Source: Rhizobium leguminosarum bv. viciae USDA 2370 (lineage in GTDB: Bacteria > Pseudomonadota > Alphaproteobacteria > Rhizobiales > Rhizobiaceae). From it: a stretch of DNA of 64,000 nt. Where the stretch lies: positions 62,001-126,000 of the forward strand of contig NZ_MRDL01000022.1 in NCBI RefSeq assembly GCF_002008365.1, written 5' to 3'. Under the pieces are notes generated by a model. It worked only from the letters and a program-made list of their open reading frames with translations. It was not told where the DNA came from and made no database searches. Shown piece by piece: positions 27,959 through 37,633 of this stretch. Positions within the stretch are counted from its first letter, which is position 1; each line of letters starts with the position of its first letter. The translations under genes and the position numbers were made by a program.

Positions 27959-29002
27959 TTATTCGGTCCCTTCCTTTCGGGCGGCTGTCATTTTCAATAT
28001 TTCTTCACCGATGGCAGACAGCGGGAGCTGCTGCTCAACGGCGCCAAGTTCGTGGGCAACCCTTGGCATTCCGTAAACGACACAGGTTTTTTCGTTCTGG
28101 CCGAGCGTTCTGGCGCCGGCGTGGCGCATTTTCAACAATCCGGCGGCGCCATCGCGGCCCATTCCGGTCAAAATCACGCCGACGGCATTACGGCCCGCCA
28201 GTTCCGCGACCGAATCGAAAAGTACGTCCACCGAGGGGCGGTGACCGTTGACCGGTGCCCGGTCAATGAGACGGCAGCACGGCGCCGAGGCGCTGCTGAC
28301 CTGGAGGTGACGCTCGCCGCCGGGCGCCAGATAGATCTTGCCGATTTCGAGACGGGCACCATCGGTCGCTTCCTGCACCACCGGCGCACAGAGGCGGTTC
28401 AGCCGTTCGGCGAAGCTCTTGGTGAAGGTCGGCGGCATATGCTGGGTGATAACGGTCGGCGGGCAATTCGCCGGAAATTTCTGCAGCACGGCGATCAGCG
28501 CCTCGACACCGCCGGTCGACGAGCCTATCGCGACGATCTTGCGGCCGACGCGGAAATCGGCGACCGAGGGTGGTGGCGCGACGGCGGCAGCAGGTTGGGT
28601 ATACTGGCGTTGCGTGCGCGCGGCGGCCTTGACCTTCTCGGCGAGGTCGCCAAACGGCCTGAGTTCGCCCGGCGCCGGCTTGCCGACGCAGTCGAAGGCG
28701 CCGATCTCCAGCGCCGCAAGCGTCGCCTCGGCGCCGCGATGGGTCATGGTGGACACCATGATCACCGGCATCGGACGCAGCGTCATGATCTTTTCGAGGA
28801 AATCGAGACCGTTCATGTTCGGCATCTCGATGTCGAGCGTCACGACGTCGGGGTTCAGCCGCTTGATCGCCTCGCGCGCTTCCAGCGCATCGCCGGCCTG
28901 GCCGATGACGTTGACCTCGGGGTCGGAACTCAGCACGGCGGTGATCAGGCCCCGCATCGTCGGGGAGTCGTCAACAACGAGAACTCTTGCCGGAGCGCTC
29001 AT
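27959..29002 (-). CDS. cheB: Chemoreceptor methylesterase CheB
   Basis: 347 residues: a receiver domain with Asp57 ([13 protein letters not shown]), then a linker and the methylesterase domain with catalytic Ser162 (IGSSTGG), His188 (ITQHMP) and Asp284 (TGMGRDGA). It removes receptor methyl groups when phosphorylated by CheA. It overlaps cheR by 4 bp. Confidence 0.97.
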   Translation of the reverse strand: MSAPARVLVVDDSPTMRGLITAVLSSDPEVNVIGQAGDALEAREAIKRLNPDVVTLDIEMPNMNGLDFLEKIMTLRPMPVIMVSTMTHRGAEATLAALEIGAFDCVGKPAPGELRPFGDLAEKVKAAARTQRQYTQPAAAVAPPPSVADFRVGRKIVAIGSSTGGVEALIAVLQKFPANCPPTVITQHMPPTFTKSFAERLNRLCAPVVQEATDGARLEIGKIYLAPGGERHLQVSSASAPCCRLIDRAPVNGHRPSVDVLFDSVAELAGRNAVGVILTGMGRDGAAGLLKMRHAGARTLGQNEKTCVVYGMPRVAHELGAVEQQLPLSAIGEEILKMTAARKEGTE

Positions 29003-29907
29003 GCCTTCCTCCCGAGACCTTTGGCCGTATAGCGATAGGTCGTGATGCCGATATTGTCGAAGACGTGTTTTGCCTCACCCGAAACGCGCTCGGAATGGCC
29101 GATATAGAGATGCCCGCCCTCCGGCAGCAGACCGGCGAAACGCTGCCAGATCTTCATCTGCGTCGGCTCGTCGAAATAGATGACGACGTTGCGGCAGAAG
29201 ATGACGTCGAACTTGCCCTTGAACGGCCATTGCGCCATCAGGTTCAGCTCGTTGTAGGTGATCAGCCGCTTCACGCGGTCGTCGACCTGGAACTTCCTGC
29301 GGCCCTGTATCTCGACTTCGCTGAACCATTGCTTGCGCATAGCCGGCGACACGGTTTCAAGCGCGCTCTCGTCATAGGCGCCGGCCCGGGCGATCGCGAG
29401 AATCTTCGGATCGATGTCGGTTGCCAGGATCTTGAAGTCGTAGTCCGCGACATTCGGCATCAGCGACAGCACCGTCAGCGCGATCGAATAGGGTTCCTGC
29501 CCATCGGAGGAGGCGGCTGACCAGATGCGCACCCTGCCGCCCGATCTCGCCCGCTGTAGAAGTTCGGGCAGGACATGGTCGCGCAGGTGGTCGAAATGGT
29601 GGTTCTCGCGGAAGAAGCGGGTAAAATTGGTCGTCAGGTGCGAAAGCATCTCGCGGCGCGGCGCAGCACCCGCCGGCGAAGCGACGAGGTCGCAATATTC
29701 CCGAAAGCCGGACAGACCGAGATTGCGGATATGCTTCGATAGACGCGAATAGACCAGCGACGCCTTCGTCTCGTTGAGGAAGATGCCGGCATCGGAATAG
29801 ATCATCGCGGCGATCTCGGTGAGGTCGCGGCGCGTCAGCGGATATTCTCCGCTCGCCAGGACCTCGTCGGATCCCTGTCTCTGATCTTTTGCGCCCATTA
29901 CACTCAT
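28999..29907 (-). CDS. cheR: Chemoreceptor methyltransferase CheR
   Basis: 302 residues. The helical N-terminal domain ([20 protein letters not shown]) precedes the SAM-binding fold with [34 protein letters not shown] and [14 protein letters not shown]. It methylates receptor glutamates. It overlaps cheW and cheB by ATGA. Confidence 0.97.
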   Translation of the reverse strand: MSVMGAKDQRQGSDEVLASGEYPLTRRDLTEIAAMIYSDAGIFLNETKASLVYSRLSKHIRNLGLSGFREYCDLVASPAGAAPRREMLSHLTTNFTRFFRENHHFDHLRDHVLPELLQRARSGGRVRIWSAASSDGQEPYSIALTVLSLMPNVADYDFKILATDIDPKILAIARAGAYDESALETVSPAMRKQWFSEVEIQGRRKFQVDDRVKRLITYNELNLMAQWPFKGKFDVIFCRNVVIYFDEPTQMKIWQRFAGLLPEGGHLYIGHSERVSGEAKHVFDNIGITTYRYTAKGLGRKA

Positions 29908-30371
29908 GCGGCTTCGCTTTCGGTCTCTGGAAAGAGGGATTCGAGTTCGATCAGGCAGATCATTCGCTTCTCGATGGCGAGAATGCCGCGGGCAAATTGA
30001 CGCTCGAGTTCGGAGGAGATCTCGGGCGTCGGCTGGATGGTTTCGTCGGTCACCGTCAGGATATCAGAAACGGCGTCGACCAGGAGGCCGACGACCTTAC
30101 GCCGGACCTGGGCGACGATGATGACATGACGGGCAGTCGGATCGGCCGGCTTCATGCCGAGCCGGGCCGCAAGATCGATGATCGGCAGCACCGCGCCGCG
30201 CAGGTTGATGACACCCAGCATATAGCCAGGCGAATGCGGCATCGCGGTCGCCGGGGTCCAGCCCCGGATTTCGCGAACCGACATGATGTTCACGCAAAAT
30301 TCCTGATCCCCGATGCGGAACGCGATCAGCTCGCGATCCCCCTCGTTCAGATTTTTTACAGTGTACGACAT
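29904..30371 (-). CDS. cheW: Chemotaxis coupling protein CheW
   Basis: 155 residues with the CheW/SH3-like fold: [40 protein letters not shown] and IDLAARLGM. It bridges the receptors and CheA. It lies 4 bp after cheA. Confidence 0.96.
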   Translation of the reverse strand: MSYTVKNLNEGDRELIAFRIGDQEFCVNIMSVREIRGWTPATAMPHSPGYMLGVINLRGAVLPIIDLAARLGMKPADPTARHVIIVAQVRRKVVGLLVDAVSDILTVTDETIQPTPEISSELERQFARGILAIEKRMICLIELESLFPETESEAA

Positions 30372-30375
30372 TCCC

Positions 30376-32667
30376 TTAGCCCACCGCTGCTAACGACATT
30401 TCCGCTTTGAGCGACTGGCCGCGCGAGGCGCCGACAACTGCGTCGACATCGAGGATGAGAGCCACGCGGCCGTCGCCGAGGATTGTGGCGGCAGCAATGC
30501 CCGGCACGTGGGTGTAGTTTGCTTCCAGGCTCTTGATGACCACCTGGCGCTGACCCTGGATGGCGTCGACCATCAGGGCGCGCTGGCCGCCGCCTTCGGA
30601 TTCCACCAGAAGCGCCACGCCCTCGACCGGATTGGCCTGGGTGGCGCGGAAGTTCAGGATGCGGCCGACATCGACCAGCGGGCAGAAGCTGTTGCGGATC
30701 GAGATCAGCCGGTGGTTGGCACCGAAGGAATGGATCGCGGCAGCTTCCGGCTGCAGGGTTTCGACGATCGCGGTCAGCGGCACGACCAGCGTCTGGCCGG
30801 CGACGGTGACTACCATGCCGTCGAGGACGGCGAGCGTCAGCGGCAGGCTCATGGTGAAGACCGAACCGTGGCCCGGCTTCGAGGTGATGTTGATGCGGCC
30901 GCCGAGCGCCTGGATCGAGCGCTTGACGACGTCCATGCCGACGCCGCGGCCGGAGATGTCGGAGATCTTGTCGGCCGTCGAGAAGCCCGGCAGGAAGATC
31001 AGGTTGTCGATTTCCTCGTCCGACAGGTTGGCGTCGGCCGGGATGAGGTCGTTGTCGATCGCCTTCTGGCGGACCTTCTCGCGGTTGATGCCGGCGCCGT
31101 CGTCGGCAAGCTCGATCAGGATGCGTCCCGAACGATGCTTGGCGGTGAGGCGGACCGTGCCTTCGGTGTTCTTGCCGGCAGCTGCGCGCTTTTCGGGTGT
31201 TTCGATGCCGTGGTCGACGGCGTTGCGGATCATGTGGGTCAGCGGCTCGGCCAGCTTGTCGATGACCGTCTTGTCGACTTCGGTGTTTTCACCTTCAGTG
31301 ATGAGGCGGATCGATTTGCCGGTCATGTCGGCGATTTCGCGGACGATACGCGACATGCGCTGGAACACCGGCTTCACCGGCTGCGCGCGGATCGCCATGA
31401 CCGAGTCCTGGATCTCGCGGGTGAGCTGCTGCAGCTCTTCGAGGCCCATATTGATCGAGGAGGTGCCGGTCGTGTCATTCTCGATGACACTCTGCGACAG
31501 CATCGCCTGGTTGATGACCAATTCGCCGACGAGGTTGATCAGGCGGTCGACACGGTCGAGATCGACGCGGATCGTCTGGCCGGCACCGGCGGCATTGTTC
31601 TGGGCGGCAGCACTTGCTGCGGCCGCTGCGGCGGCTGCCGATTCCTTCTTCTCGACGCGGGCGGCGGCTGCGGCCATCTGCGTGACGTTGGAGGCAGTTT
31701 CGGCGGCGGCAACGGCTGCGGCCGTCTCCTCGGCCCGCGCGTCTGAGGCGGAAACCTCTTCCGTTGCGCCCGTTTCGTCCAGGATCGACAGATCGAAGGG
31801 GACCGGCACCATCGGCAGTTCGTCGTTGCTGGTCGCGTCCGCCCTTGCTTCTTCGACCGGCTTCACCGTCAGCTCGCAATCCCACTCGGCGAATTCGAAG
31901 ACGGTGCGAATAGCGTCCTCGCCTTTGTCCGTCTTGATCGTGACGTTCCAGAAGAAATAGGCGCCTTCCGGATCGAGTTCCTCGAGGCCCGGCAGCTCAT
32001 CCGTATTGCAGTAGATGGTCATTTCGCCGAGGCGCGAGAGGTCGCGCAGCAGCAGGGTGGCGTCATTGCCCTTGGAATAGAGTTCGTAGCGCGGCTTGAA
32101 GATGACTTCATAGGCCGGCATGCCGCCCGCATCGCCCTCGCCGCCAAAATCGTCAAAGGAAAAGGGGACTGGCTGGAAGCCGCTGTCGTCGGTCGGCTTG
32201 GGGGTCGGCGCCGGAGCGGCCGGAGCAGCCTTTGCGGCGGCCTTCGGCGCCGGCGCTTCGGACGATGCCGAGGGAGACGGCAATTCGCCGTTGGCCAACG
32301 CCTCAAGTTCCTTGACGAGGCCGCGGCTGCGGCTTTCATCGACGCTGCCGCCGTCGCGTGCGGCGTTCGTCAGGTCGGCGAGCACGTCGGCCGACTTCAG
32401 CATCACCTTCAGGACATCCTGATTCGGCTCAAGCTTGTTGGATCGAACGCAATCGAGAGTGGTCTCGAAAACATGGGCGAAGGCTACCAGATCGTCAAGG
32501 CCGAAGGCGCCGGCGCCACCCTTGATCGAATGCACGGCACGGAACACCGCGTTGACGGTTTCCGGATCGCGATCGCCATCATTCATTTTCAGAAGACCGG
32601 ATTCCAGCTCGGCGAGCTGTTCCTCGCACTCCTGGAAAAAGATCTCTTTGATTTCGTTCATATCCAT
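30376..32667 (-). CDS. cheA: Chemotaxis histidine kinase CheA
   Basis: 763 residues. HPt domain with His46 ([15 protein letters not shown]), a long linker with CheY-binding-like segments and Pro/Ala-rich spacers, dimerisation helices, an ATPase with [19 protein letters not shown] and GRGVGMDVV, and a C-terminal CheW-like domain ending at the stop. It phosphorylates CheY1, CheY2 and CheB. The Ala-rich linker (residues about 320-350) is unusually repetitive. Confidence 0.97.
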   Translation of the reverse strand: MDMNEIKEIFFQECEEQLAELESGLLKMNDGDRDPETVNAVFRAVHSIKGGAGAFGLDDLVAFAHVFETTLDCVRSNKLEPNQDVLKVMLKSADVLADLTNAARDGGSVDESRSRGLVKELEALANGELPSPSASSEAPAPKAAAKAAPAAPAPTPKPTDDSGFQPVPFSFDDFGGEGDAGGMPAYEVIFKPRYELYSKGNDATLLLRDLSRLGEMTIYCNTDELPGLEELDPEGAYFFWNVTIKTDKGEDAIRTVFEFAEWDCELTVKPVEEARADATSNDELPMVPVPFDLSILDETGATEEVSASDARAEETAAAVAAAETASNVTQMAAAAARVEKKESAAAAAAAASAAAQNNAAGAGQTIRVDLDRVDRLINLVGELVINQAMLSQSVIENDTTGTSSINMGLEELQQLTREIQDSVMAIRAQPVKPVFQRMSRIVREIADMTGKSIRLITEGENTEVDKTVIDKLAEPLTHMIRNAVDHGIETPEKRAAAGKNTEGTVRLTAKHRSGRILIELADDGAGINREKVRQKAIDNDLIPADANLSDEEIDNLIFLPGFSTADKISDISGRGVGMDVVKRSIQALGGRINITSKPGHGSVFTMSLPLTLAVLDGMVVTVAGQTLVVPLTAIVETLQPEAAAIHSFGANHRLISIRNSFCPLVDVGRILNFRATQANPVEGVALLVESEGGGQRALMVDAIQGQRQVVIKSLEANYTHVPGIAAATILGDGRVALILDVDAVVGASRGQSLKAEMSLAAVG

Positions 32668-32684
32668 AGGAGCAAATCCTGGGT

Positions 32685-33050
32685 TTAAGCGGTTACACGC
32701 TCAATGGCATCGATCAGCTTGGCCGGGTCGAAAGGCTTGACGATCCAGCCCGTGGCACCGGCCTGGCGGGCGCGGTTCTTCTTTTCCGCATCGCTTTCGG
32801 TGGTTAGGACCAGGATCGGGATCGCCCGATATTTCTCGTTGCGGCGGACACCTTCGATGAAGCCGAAACCGTCGAGGCGCGGCATGTTGATGTCGGTCAC
32901 GATGACGTCAGGGTTGGACTCTTCGAGAACCTCGAGGCCCTCGATGCCGTCTTCCGCCTGTATCGTCTCGAAGCCGGCATTATTCAGCGTCACGAGAAGC
33001 ATGTTTCGGATGGTGCGGGAATCATCCACGGTGAGCACTTTTTTCTTCAT
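32685..33050 (-). CDS. cheY: Chemotaxis response regulator CheY1
   Basis: 121-residue receiver: Asp9-Asp10, Asp53 (VIVTDINMPRLDG), Thr in ILVLTTESD, Lys in WIVKPFDP. In Sinorhizobium CheY1 acts as a phosphate sink for CheA, assisted by CheS. It overlaps cheS (ATGA) and is 17 bp before cheA. Confidence 0.95.
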   Translation of the reverse strand: MKKKVLTVDDSRTIRNMLLVTLNNAGFETIQAEDGIEGLEVLEESNPDVIVTDINMPRLDGFGFIEGVRRNEKYRAIPILVLTTESDAEKKNRARQAGATGWIVKPFDPAKLIDAIERVTA

Positions 33051-33343
33051 TGCCGAATCTCCTTGGCAAGCAGGTGGTCAATATTGACGCCAACCAGCTG
33101 CATCGTTTTCTGAAATGCGTCGGACACCTTGGAGAAGGTGAACGGCTGCTTGTCCTGCTCCCAGGTCTTCTCGGCGGACATCAGAACCTGGGCGCAAAGA
33201 GCACCGATCCGTTCGACGCCGGAAGCGTCTATCGAAAGACCGCTACCCCGGAGGGAGAGGAGTTTATCGCGCAAGGCGGAAGCCTCGTTGAGGTCGAGCA
33301 CCGCTGTCAAATCCAGCGTCTTGCCACTCTTCTTTGCTGCCAT
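33047..33343 (-). CDS. cheS: STAS-like protein CheS
   Basis: 98 residues starting MAAKKSGKTLDLTAVLDLNE, a STAS-type fold (strand, helix, SIDASGVERIGALCAQVL). Size and position between icpA and cheY1 match Sinorhizobium CheS, which binds CheA and speeds loss of phosphate from CheY1. Plain STAS regulators have a phosphorylatable Ser in this region; here the residue after Ile-Asp-Ala is Ser. Confidence 0.82.
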   Translation of the reverse strand: MAAKKSGKTLDLTAVLDLNEASALRDKLLSLRGSGLSIDASGVERIGALCAQVLMSAEKTWEQDKQPFTFSKVSDAFQKTMQLVGVNIDHLLAKEIRQ

Positions 33344-33406
33344 CAGCTTTTCCTTGTCCCCTTATCCCCGGCCCAAAAAGACGAGCTGAGGCAATCATCC
33401 GATAGG

Positions 33407-35035
33407 TTAGTAAACATTCCGCCCACCTCCGACGCCTGCGAAGGGCTGTGGAAGGCCAAAATCGTCATTTTCGTATTCGTCCACGGCCGGTGCCGGACGG
33501 GCGGCGGCCTCGATGGCGCGCGGCGGTGTCACGCGAACCGGTGCTTGACGCCCGGCAGTGGCATTTTCCCGGGCGATGCGGAATTCGCGAATCGTCTGGC
33601 CGAGCTCGAGAATGACGGTGTGGAGGTGGTCGGCGCCTTCAGCGGAGCGCTCCGCAAGGCCGGCACTATCCGCCACTTCGCCACCCAGGCCCTTGACGTC
33701 TGAAGTCACGCTGTCGAGGCTTGCGGCATGTTCGCCGGTTCGAGTGGCGATGCCGGCGATGGCGGCGTTGATGTCGGTGACCTGACGCACGATGCTGCCG
33801 ATCGAATCCTGCGTGCGCCCGACCATCTGCACGCCGGCGTCGACTTGCGCCTTGGTCGTCGTCACCAGCGTCTTGATCTCGCGGGCGGCTTCGGCCGAGC
33901 GCTGGGCAAGGGCGCGAACTTCCTGGGCGACGACGGCAAAACCGCGGCCGGAATCGCCGGCGCGAGCGGCCTCGATACCGGCATTCAGCGCCAGAAGATT
34001 GGTCTGGAAGGCGATCTCGTCGATCGCGCCGATGATCTGGCCGATCTTTTCGGCCGACTGCTCGATATCGGCCATGGCGCTGATCGCGCGGCCGACGACC
34101 TCGCCGCTTGCCTCGACGGCAGCGCGCGTCGTGGCGGCCGCCTGTTCGGCAGCGCGGCTGTCGGCAGCACCATCGCGCACACTGCCGGCGATGCCGGCAA
34201 GGGCCGCAGCGGAAAGCTGCAGCCGATCGGCCTGTCCGGAAGCGGTGCTGGCGAACTGCCGCGACAGACCGGCAAGCGAGCCTGTCGCCGCTTCGGCCTT
34301 GACCGTGCGCTCGGTGATGGCGGCGAACTCGGCCTGGAGGCCATCCAACGCTCCGTTCAGCGCGGCGGCAATCCCGGCATAGACGCCGTCGACGGGCGCG
34401 CGTCGCGTCAGGTCGCGTGCGGAAAGACCGTCGATGACATCGCCGAAGATCCGGGCGATCTCGGCCTCGTTGTCGGCGCGCTGGTCGGCAAGCGCACGCT
34501 GCTCCCCGGCGCGCAGCGCGTTGAAGCGGAGCGAGACGGCAATTTCCACATCGACCATGACAATGCGGATGATCGCCGTCATCAGGTCGGAGATTTCGCG
34601 GGTGCGGCGCTTGGCCGACGGCAACAGCGGACGGCCGGCGATCTCCTCGGCGAGACCGGAAACGACATGCTCCAGCATGACGGCATGGCCGGCCACGTGC
34701 CAGCGCGGGTCGAGGCCCATTTTGCTTTCGGTATCGGAGAGAACCTTGACGCGCTCGGCATAGAGGCTGTCGAACCGCGCATCCGTCAGCACGTCCCAAT
34801 GCGAGGACTGCAGATCGTGCAGGCGGTCGACCTGGCGCTCGCTCTCGAAATTGCGCGAGGCGTCGGGGAATGACTGGAACCTGTGGAAGAGATCCCTGAG
34901 GCCCGCCTTCAGATGCGCTTCGAGGGCCGGCCGGTTGCGGCGCACCAGATCGCACTGGTCGGCGTCGAGACCGGCAAAGCGCAGGCGGTCGCGCAAGCTG
35001 CCTGCCTGCGCGCCACGAGCCTGATCTGATGGCAT
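33407..35035 (-). CDS. icpA: Soluble globin-type chemoreceptor IcpA
   Basis: 542 residues from ATG 35035 (AGGCAGGAT just upstream); a TTG at 35047 is less likely. The N-terminal 180 residues resemble the sensor globin of HemAT ([33 protein letters not shown]). There is no membrane helix. The C-terminal half is a normal receptor signalling domain ([20 protein letters not shown], then [14 protein letters not shown]). By eye the proximal haem His of HemAT aligns with Glu103, so haem binding is doubtful. It is the first gene of the che operon. Confidence 0.9.
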   Translation of the reverse strand: MPSDQARGAQAGSLRDRLRFAGLDADQCDLVRRNRPALEAHLKAGLRDLFHRFQSFPDASRNFESERQVDRLHDLQSSHWDVLTDARFDSLYAERVKVLSDTESKMGLDPRWHVAGHAVMLEHVVSGLAEEIAGRPLLPSAKRRTREISDLMTAIIRIVMVDVEIAVSLRFNALRAGEQRALADQRADNEAEIARIFGDVIDGLSARDLTRRAPVDGVYAGIAAALNGALDGLQAEFAAITERTVKAEAATGSLAGLSRQFASTASGQADRLQLSAAALAGIAGSVRDGAADSRAAEQAAATTRAAVEASGEVVGRAISAMADIEQSAEKIGQIIGAIDEIAFQTNLLALNAGIEAARAGDSGRGFAVVAQEVRALAQRSAEAAREIKTLVTTTKAQVDAGVQMVGRTQDSIGSIVRQVTDINAAIAGIATRTGEHAASLDSVTSDVKGLGGEVADSAGLAERSAEGADHLHTVILELGQTIREFRIARENATAGRQAPVRVTPPRAIEAAARPAPAVDEYENDDFGLPQPFAGVGGGRNVY

Positions 35036-35047
35036 ATCCTGCCTCAA

Positions 35048-35465
35048 CGCCTGTCCCCAACCACTTTCCGGGCAAAGGCCCGGCCAAAAACTTTCGCAGC
35101 ATCCGATGAACGCGAAGCGTGGAGACGGTCCTCACCACCGGTCGCAACCGGCGGATCGAGCCCCCTGATCAGCTATGTTTCGGAGCTGTCTGAAGAGATG
35201 GATACCGGATCAACCCGGTACGGCGGGACGGCGTCATGCCTGGTGGGAACGAGTGCATCTTCCCATTCCGACGTGTAACCCAATGTTTATGGTTAATTCC
35301 TTGCTTGAAGGTTAATAAGCCTTTCGCGGTGCAGGCTTTTGAAGCAATTCAAGGCCGTTCACAGCAAATACTGCTGCGGAGTTGCACGGCTGCTACAAGG
35401 CACACGCAAGCTCCGTGTTATATGCCGGTCGATAACCAAGACATGACGTCGACAAGGACAGAGCA
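35048..35465. promoter_or_regulatory. che operon upstream region
   Basis: About 420 bp between icpA (leftward) and the small ORF at 35466. It should hold the che operon promoter on the minus strand. The right part (35275-35320) is AT-rich with TTTATGGTTAATTCC-like sequence. No box or gene could be assigned with confidence. Confidence 0.4.
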
Positions 35466-35579
35466 ATGATTGTTCTCGGATTGGGTTCCTGCTTGATTGC
35501 AATGACGCTGCTTGCCGCCGTCGCCCGTCTCGATTTTCTCGCTGCAAACCGCGATCTCCGCGCGCTTCGGGTGTTCTAA
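35466..35579 (+). CDS. Possible 37-residue membrane peptide
   Basis: Starts MIVLGLGSCLIAMTLLAAVA and ends LRALRVF; one hydrophobic helix followed by a basic tail. AAGGACAG lies 7 nt before the ATG, a fair ribosome site. The stop TAA is the start of the repeat at 35576, as for fliG and cheT, which suggests a real gene end. No family is recognised. Confidence 0.4.
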   Translation: MIVLGLGSCLIAMTLLAAVARLDFLAANRDLRALRVF

Positions 35580-35683
35580 AGCGCATCGCGATTCTTTGGG
35601 ATTCGCTCCTCGCGATTTAGCTCTCTGTTTTACGCATGTTGTTGTCGCAAAACCGCTGCACAGTTTTGCGCGACATGCATTAG
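35576..35683 (+). repeat. Rhizobial palindromic repeat, family 1, copy D
   Basis: CTAAAGCGCATCGCG at the left, then GTTTTACGCATG, TGTCGCAAAACCGCTGCAC and GCGACATGCATTAG at the right; same build as copy B at 20984. Confidence 0.75.
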
Positions 35684-35733
35684 AGCGCCGTGCGTCCTTT
35701 CGGACGCACAAAGGACGCTCTAACACTTTGAAT
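35684..35733 (-). repeat. Rhizobial palindromic repeat, family 2 (inverted)
   Basis: On the minus strand reads ATTCAAAGTGTTAGAGCGTC and carries the hairpin TGCGTCC/GGACGCA. It matches the copy at 42605 in the opposite direction. Confidence 0.7.
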
Positions 35734-35737
35734 CTAC

Positions 35738-35786
35738 GCATCGTGCTTTCCGAAAATCGATTCCGATTTTCGGGCCGATGCACTAG
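35738..35786. repeat. Rhizobial palindromic repeat, family 3
   Basis: Perfect 10-bp arms CCGAAAATCG / CGATTTTCGG with a 4-nt loop, flanked by GCATCG and CGATGC. With the two repeats to the left it makes a three-part mosaic that fills the gap before 35866. Confidence 0.7.
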
Positions 35787-35865
35787 ACCCACCCTTCCCC
35801 GTTGGCAGTCCGGCACCTTTGGTGTATCGCACTCGCGCCTTTCATGTCAGCGGAACTATCGGTTC

Positions 35866-37287
35866 ATGTCCCCCAGATCTGGTCTCCTCATCGTTCTTGG
35901 CTTCACGCTCTGGCGCGTCGTCACGCTCAATTTCGATGCGACGGACCTTTTCGTCGACGAGGCGCAGTACTGGTTCTGGTCGCAGAATCTCGATCTCGGC
36001 TATTATTCCAAGCCGCCGATGATTGCCTGGGTGATCCGGGCGATGACCGAGCTTTCCGGCTCCAACGCCATCTATTGGATCAGGCTGCTCGGACCGCTGA
36101 TCCACATGGCGGCGGCACTGGTGCTGATGAAGACGGCAAAACGTTTCGTCGGGCCGGAGATCGAAGGCTGGACGGGCGCCACCTACATCACGCTCCCCGG
36201 CGTTGCGCTTTCTTCGGTGTTCTTCTCGACCGACGTGATCCTGCTGTTCTTCATCGCGATCGCGCTGCTTGCCTATTTCGGCCTGACGCAGCGACGCTCG
36301 GTCGGGCTGGCGCTCGTCATGGGCCTTAGCGTCGGCCTCGCCTTCCTGACGAAATATGCCGTGCTGTTCGTCGTTCCGGGCGGCGCGCTTGCCCTCCTCC
36401 TCATTCCGGCGGCGCGCATCGCCATCCGGGATTGCATCATCGCGGTCGCGGTCGCGGCCGTCGTCGCCCTGCCGAACCTGTGGTGGAACCTGCAGCACGA
36501 CAACACGACGGTGCGGCATACGCAGGATATCGCCCATTGGAGCGAACTCGGTATCAATGTCCGTCGCGGGCTTGAATTCTTCTCCGCCCAGTTCGGCGTC
36601 GTCGGGCCGATCATCTTCTTCGCGATGCTCTGGGCGGTCTACCGTATGGTCAAGGGCAGGAGCGACGATCGGGAAAAGATACTGGTCTGGCTGTCGATGC
36701 CGGTGGTGGTGCTCATCACGCTACAGGCAACGGTCGCCAAGGCCTACGCCAACTGGGCGGTGACCGCCTATGTCGCCGGGACCATCCTTGCCGTCTGGCT
36801 GCTTTACCGGATGTGGCCGAAGGGCCTCAGGCTGTCGTTGACCATCAACGGCATCGCCAGCCTGCTTTTTCCGCTGGCGACGATCTTTCCGCATCAATTG
36901 CTGCTGCCGAACGGCGACGAGCTGATGAAGCGCTATCTCGGCCGCGCCGAGGTCAGCCGCGAGGCCGCCGCACTCGCCGCTCAAGCCGGCACCGACATCA
37001 TCGTCACCGACAATCGCGACATGGTCGCCGATCTCTTCTATACGCTCCGCGATGCGTCCTACAGGATCTATGCGCGAGCGCCCGCGGGCCTTCCGGAGAG
37101 CTATTACGAGCAGGAATTCGCTCTGCCTGCCGACATCAGCGGCAAGGTGCTTTTCCTGACGGACGGGGCCTTCACCTGCGCCACCGAGACGCCCGAGGTG
37201 CTGAAGAACTGGCAGCCGACGGAAGGCAACTACAAGGGCAAGACGCTTTCCATCTACAAGGTCTCGGCCACCTGCCTGGCACCCTAA
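35866..37287 (+). CDS. rgtD: ArnT/PMT-like glycosyltransferase, probable lipid A galacturonosyltransferase
   Basis: 473 residues from ATG 35866, a polytopic inner-membrane protein with about 10 helices. The first periplasmic loop has the family acid motif (ATDLFVDEAQYWFWSQ) and the PP loop (YYSKPPMIAWVIR), as in enzymes that use polyprenyl-phosphate sugars. In R. leguminosarum the lipid A 4'-galacturonosyltransferase RgtD belongs to this type and, as I recall, is encoded right beside icpA. The symbol is therefore inference from type and position; another LPS sugar transferase is possible. Confidence 0.65.
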   Translation: MSPRSGLLIVLGFTLWRVVTLNFDATDLFVDEAQYWFWSQNLDLGYYSKPPMIAWVIRAMTELSGSNAIYWIRLLGPLIHMAAALVLMKTAKRFVGPEIEGWTGATYITLPGVALSSVFFSTDVILLFFIAIALLAYFGLTQRRSVGLALVMGLSVGLAFLTKYAVLFVVPGGALALLLIPAARIAIRDCIIAVAVAAVVALPNLWWNLQHDNTTVRHTQDIAHWSELGINVRRGLEFFSAQFGVVGPIIFFAMLWAVYRMVKGRSDDREKILVWLSMPVVVLITLQATVAKAYANWAVTAYVAGTILAVWLLYRMWPKGLRLSLTINGIASLLFPLATIFPHQLLLPNGDELMKRYLGRAEVSREAAALAAQAGTDIIVTDNRDMVADLFYTLRDASYRIYARAPAGLPESYYEQEFALPADISGKVLFLTDGAFTCATETPEVLKNWQPTEGNYKGKTLSIYKVSATCLAP

Positions 37288-37293
37288 GCCGGT

Positions 37294-37599
37294 TCAGCCG
37301 GCTGGATCAGGCAGGCAAAGGCCGGTGCCCGCCCCTTCGATCTCCACGAATTTGACGCCGCCCTCCTCGAAGGCGAGGCGGAGCTGCGCCTCCGTCGCGC
37401 GGTGGATGTCGTGGTGCCGGCCTTCGTAATCGCGGATGGTGCTGCGCGAGACGGCAGCCCTCTCGGCAAGATCGGTCTGAGTCCAGTCGAGCAGTCCGCG
37501 CGCCGCGCGACAGAGAGGGGGAGTGAGAATTGTTTCCCTTGCGCCTTGACCCATGATTTCAAGTTGCCCATATTGGTCGATATAGACCATATATGTCAT
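37294..37599 (-). CDS. Small XRE-type transcriptional regulator
   Basis: About 101 residues from ATG 37599 (MTYMVYIDQ); longer and shorter starts exist. The helix-turn-helix reads LDWTQTDLAERAAVSRSTIR, followed by a short C-terminal part of the type seen in many rhizobial Cro/CI-like proteins (EGGVKFVEIEGAG). It is divergent from the antiporter gene with only about 34 bp between the starts, so it may regulate it or itself. Confidence 0.75.
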   Translation of the reverse strand: MTYMVYIDQYGQLEIMGQGARETILTPPLCRAARGLLDWTQTDLAERAAVSRSTIRDYEGRHHDIHRATEAQLRLAFEEGGVKFVEIEGAGTGLCLPDPAG

Positions 37600-37633
37600 A
37601 TTACGAACGGGATTTCCAGATCGGGAGACAGCA

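Noticed and set aside
30508..31746. 412-codon open frame on the plus strand
   Set aside because: Opposite cheA; no family motif, mirrored charge pattern.
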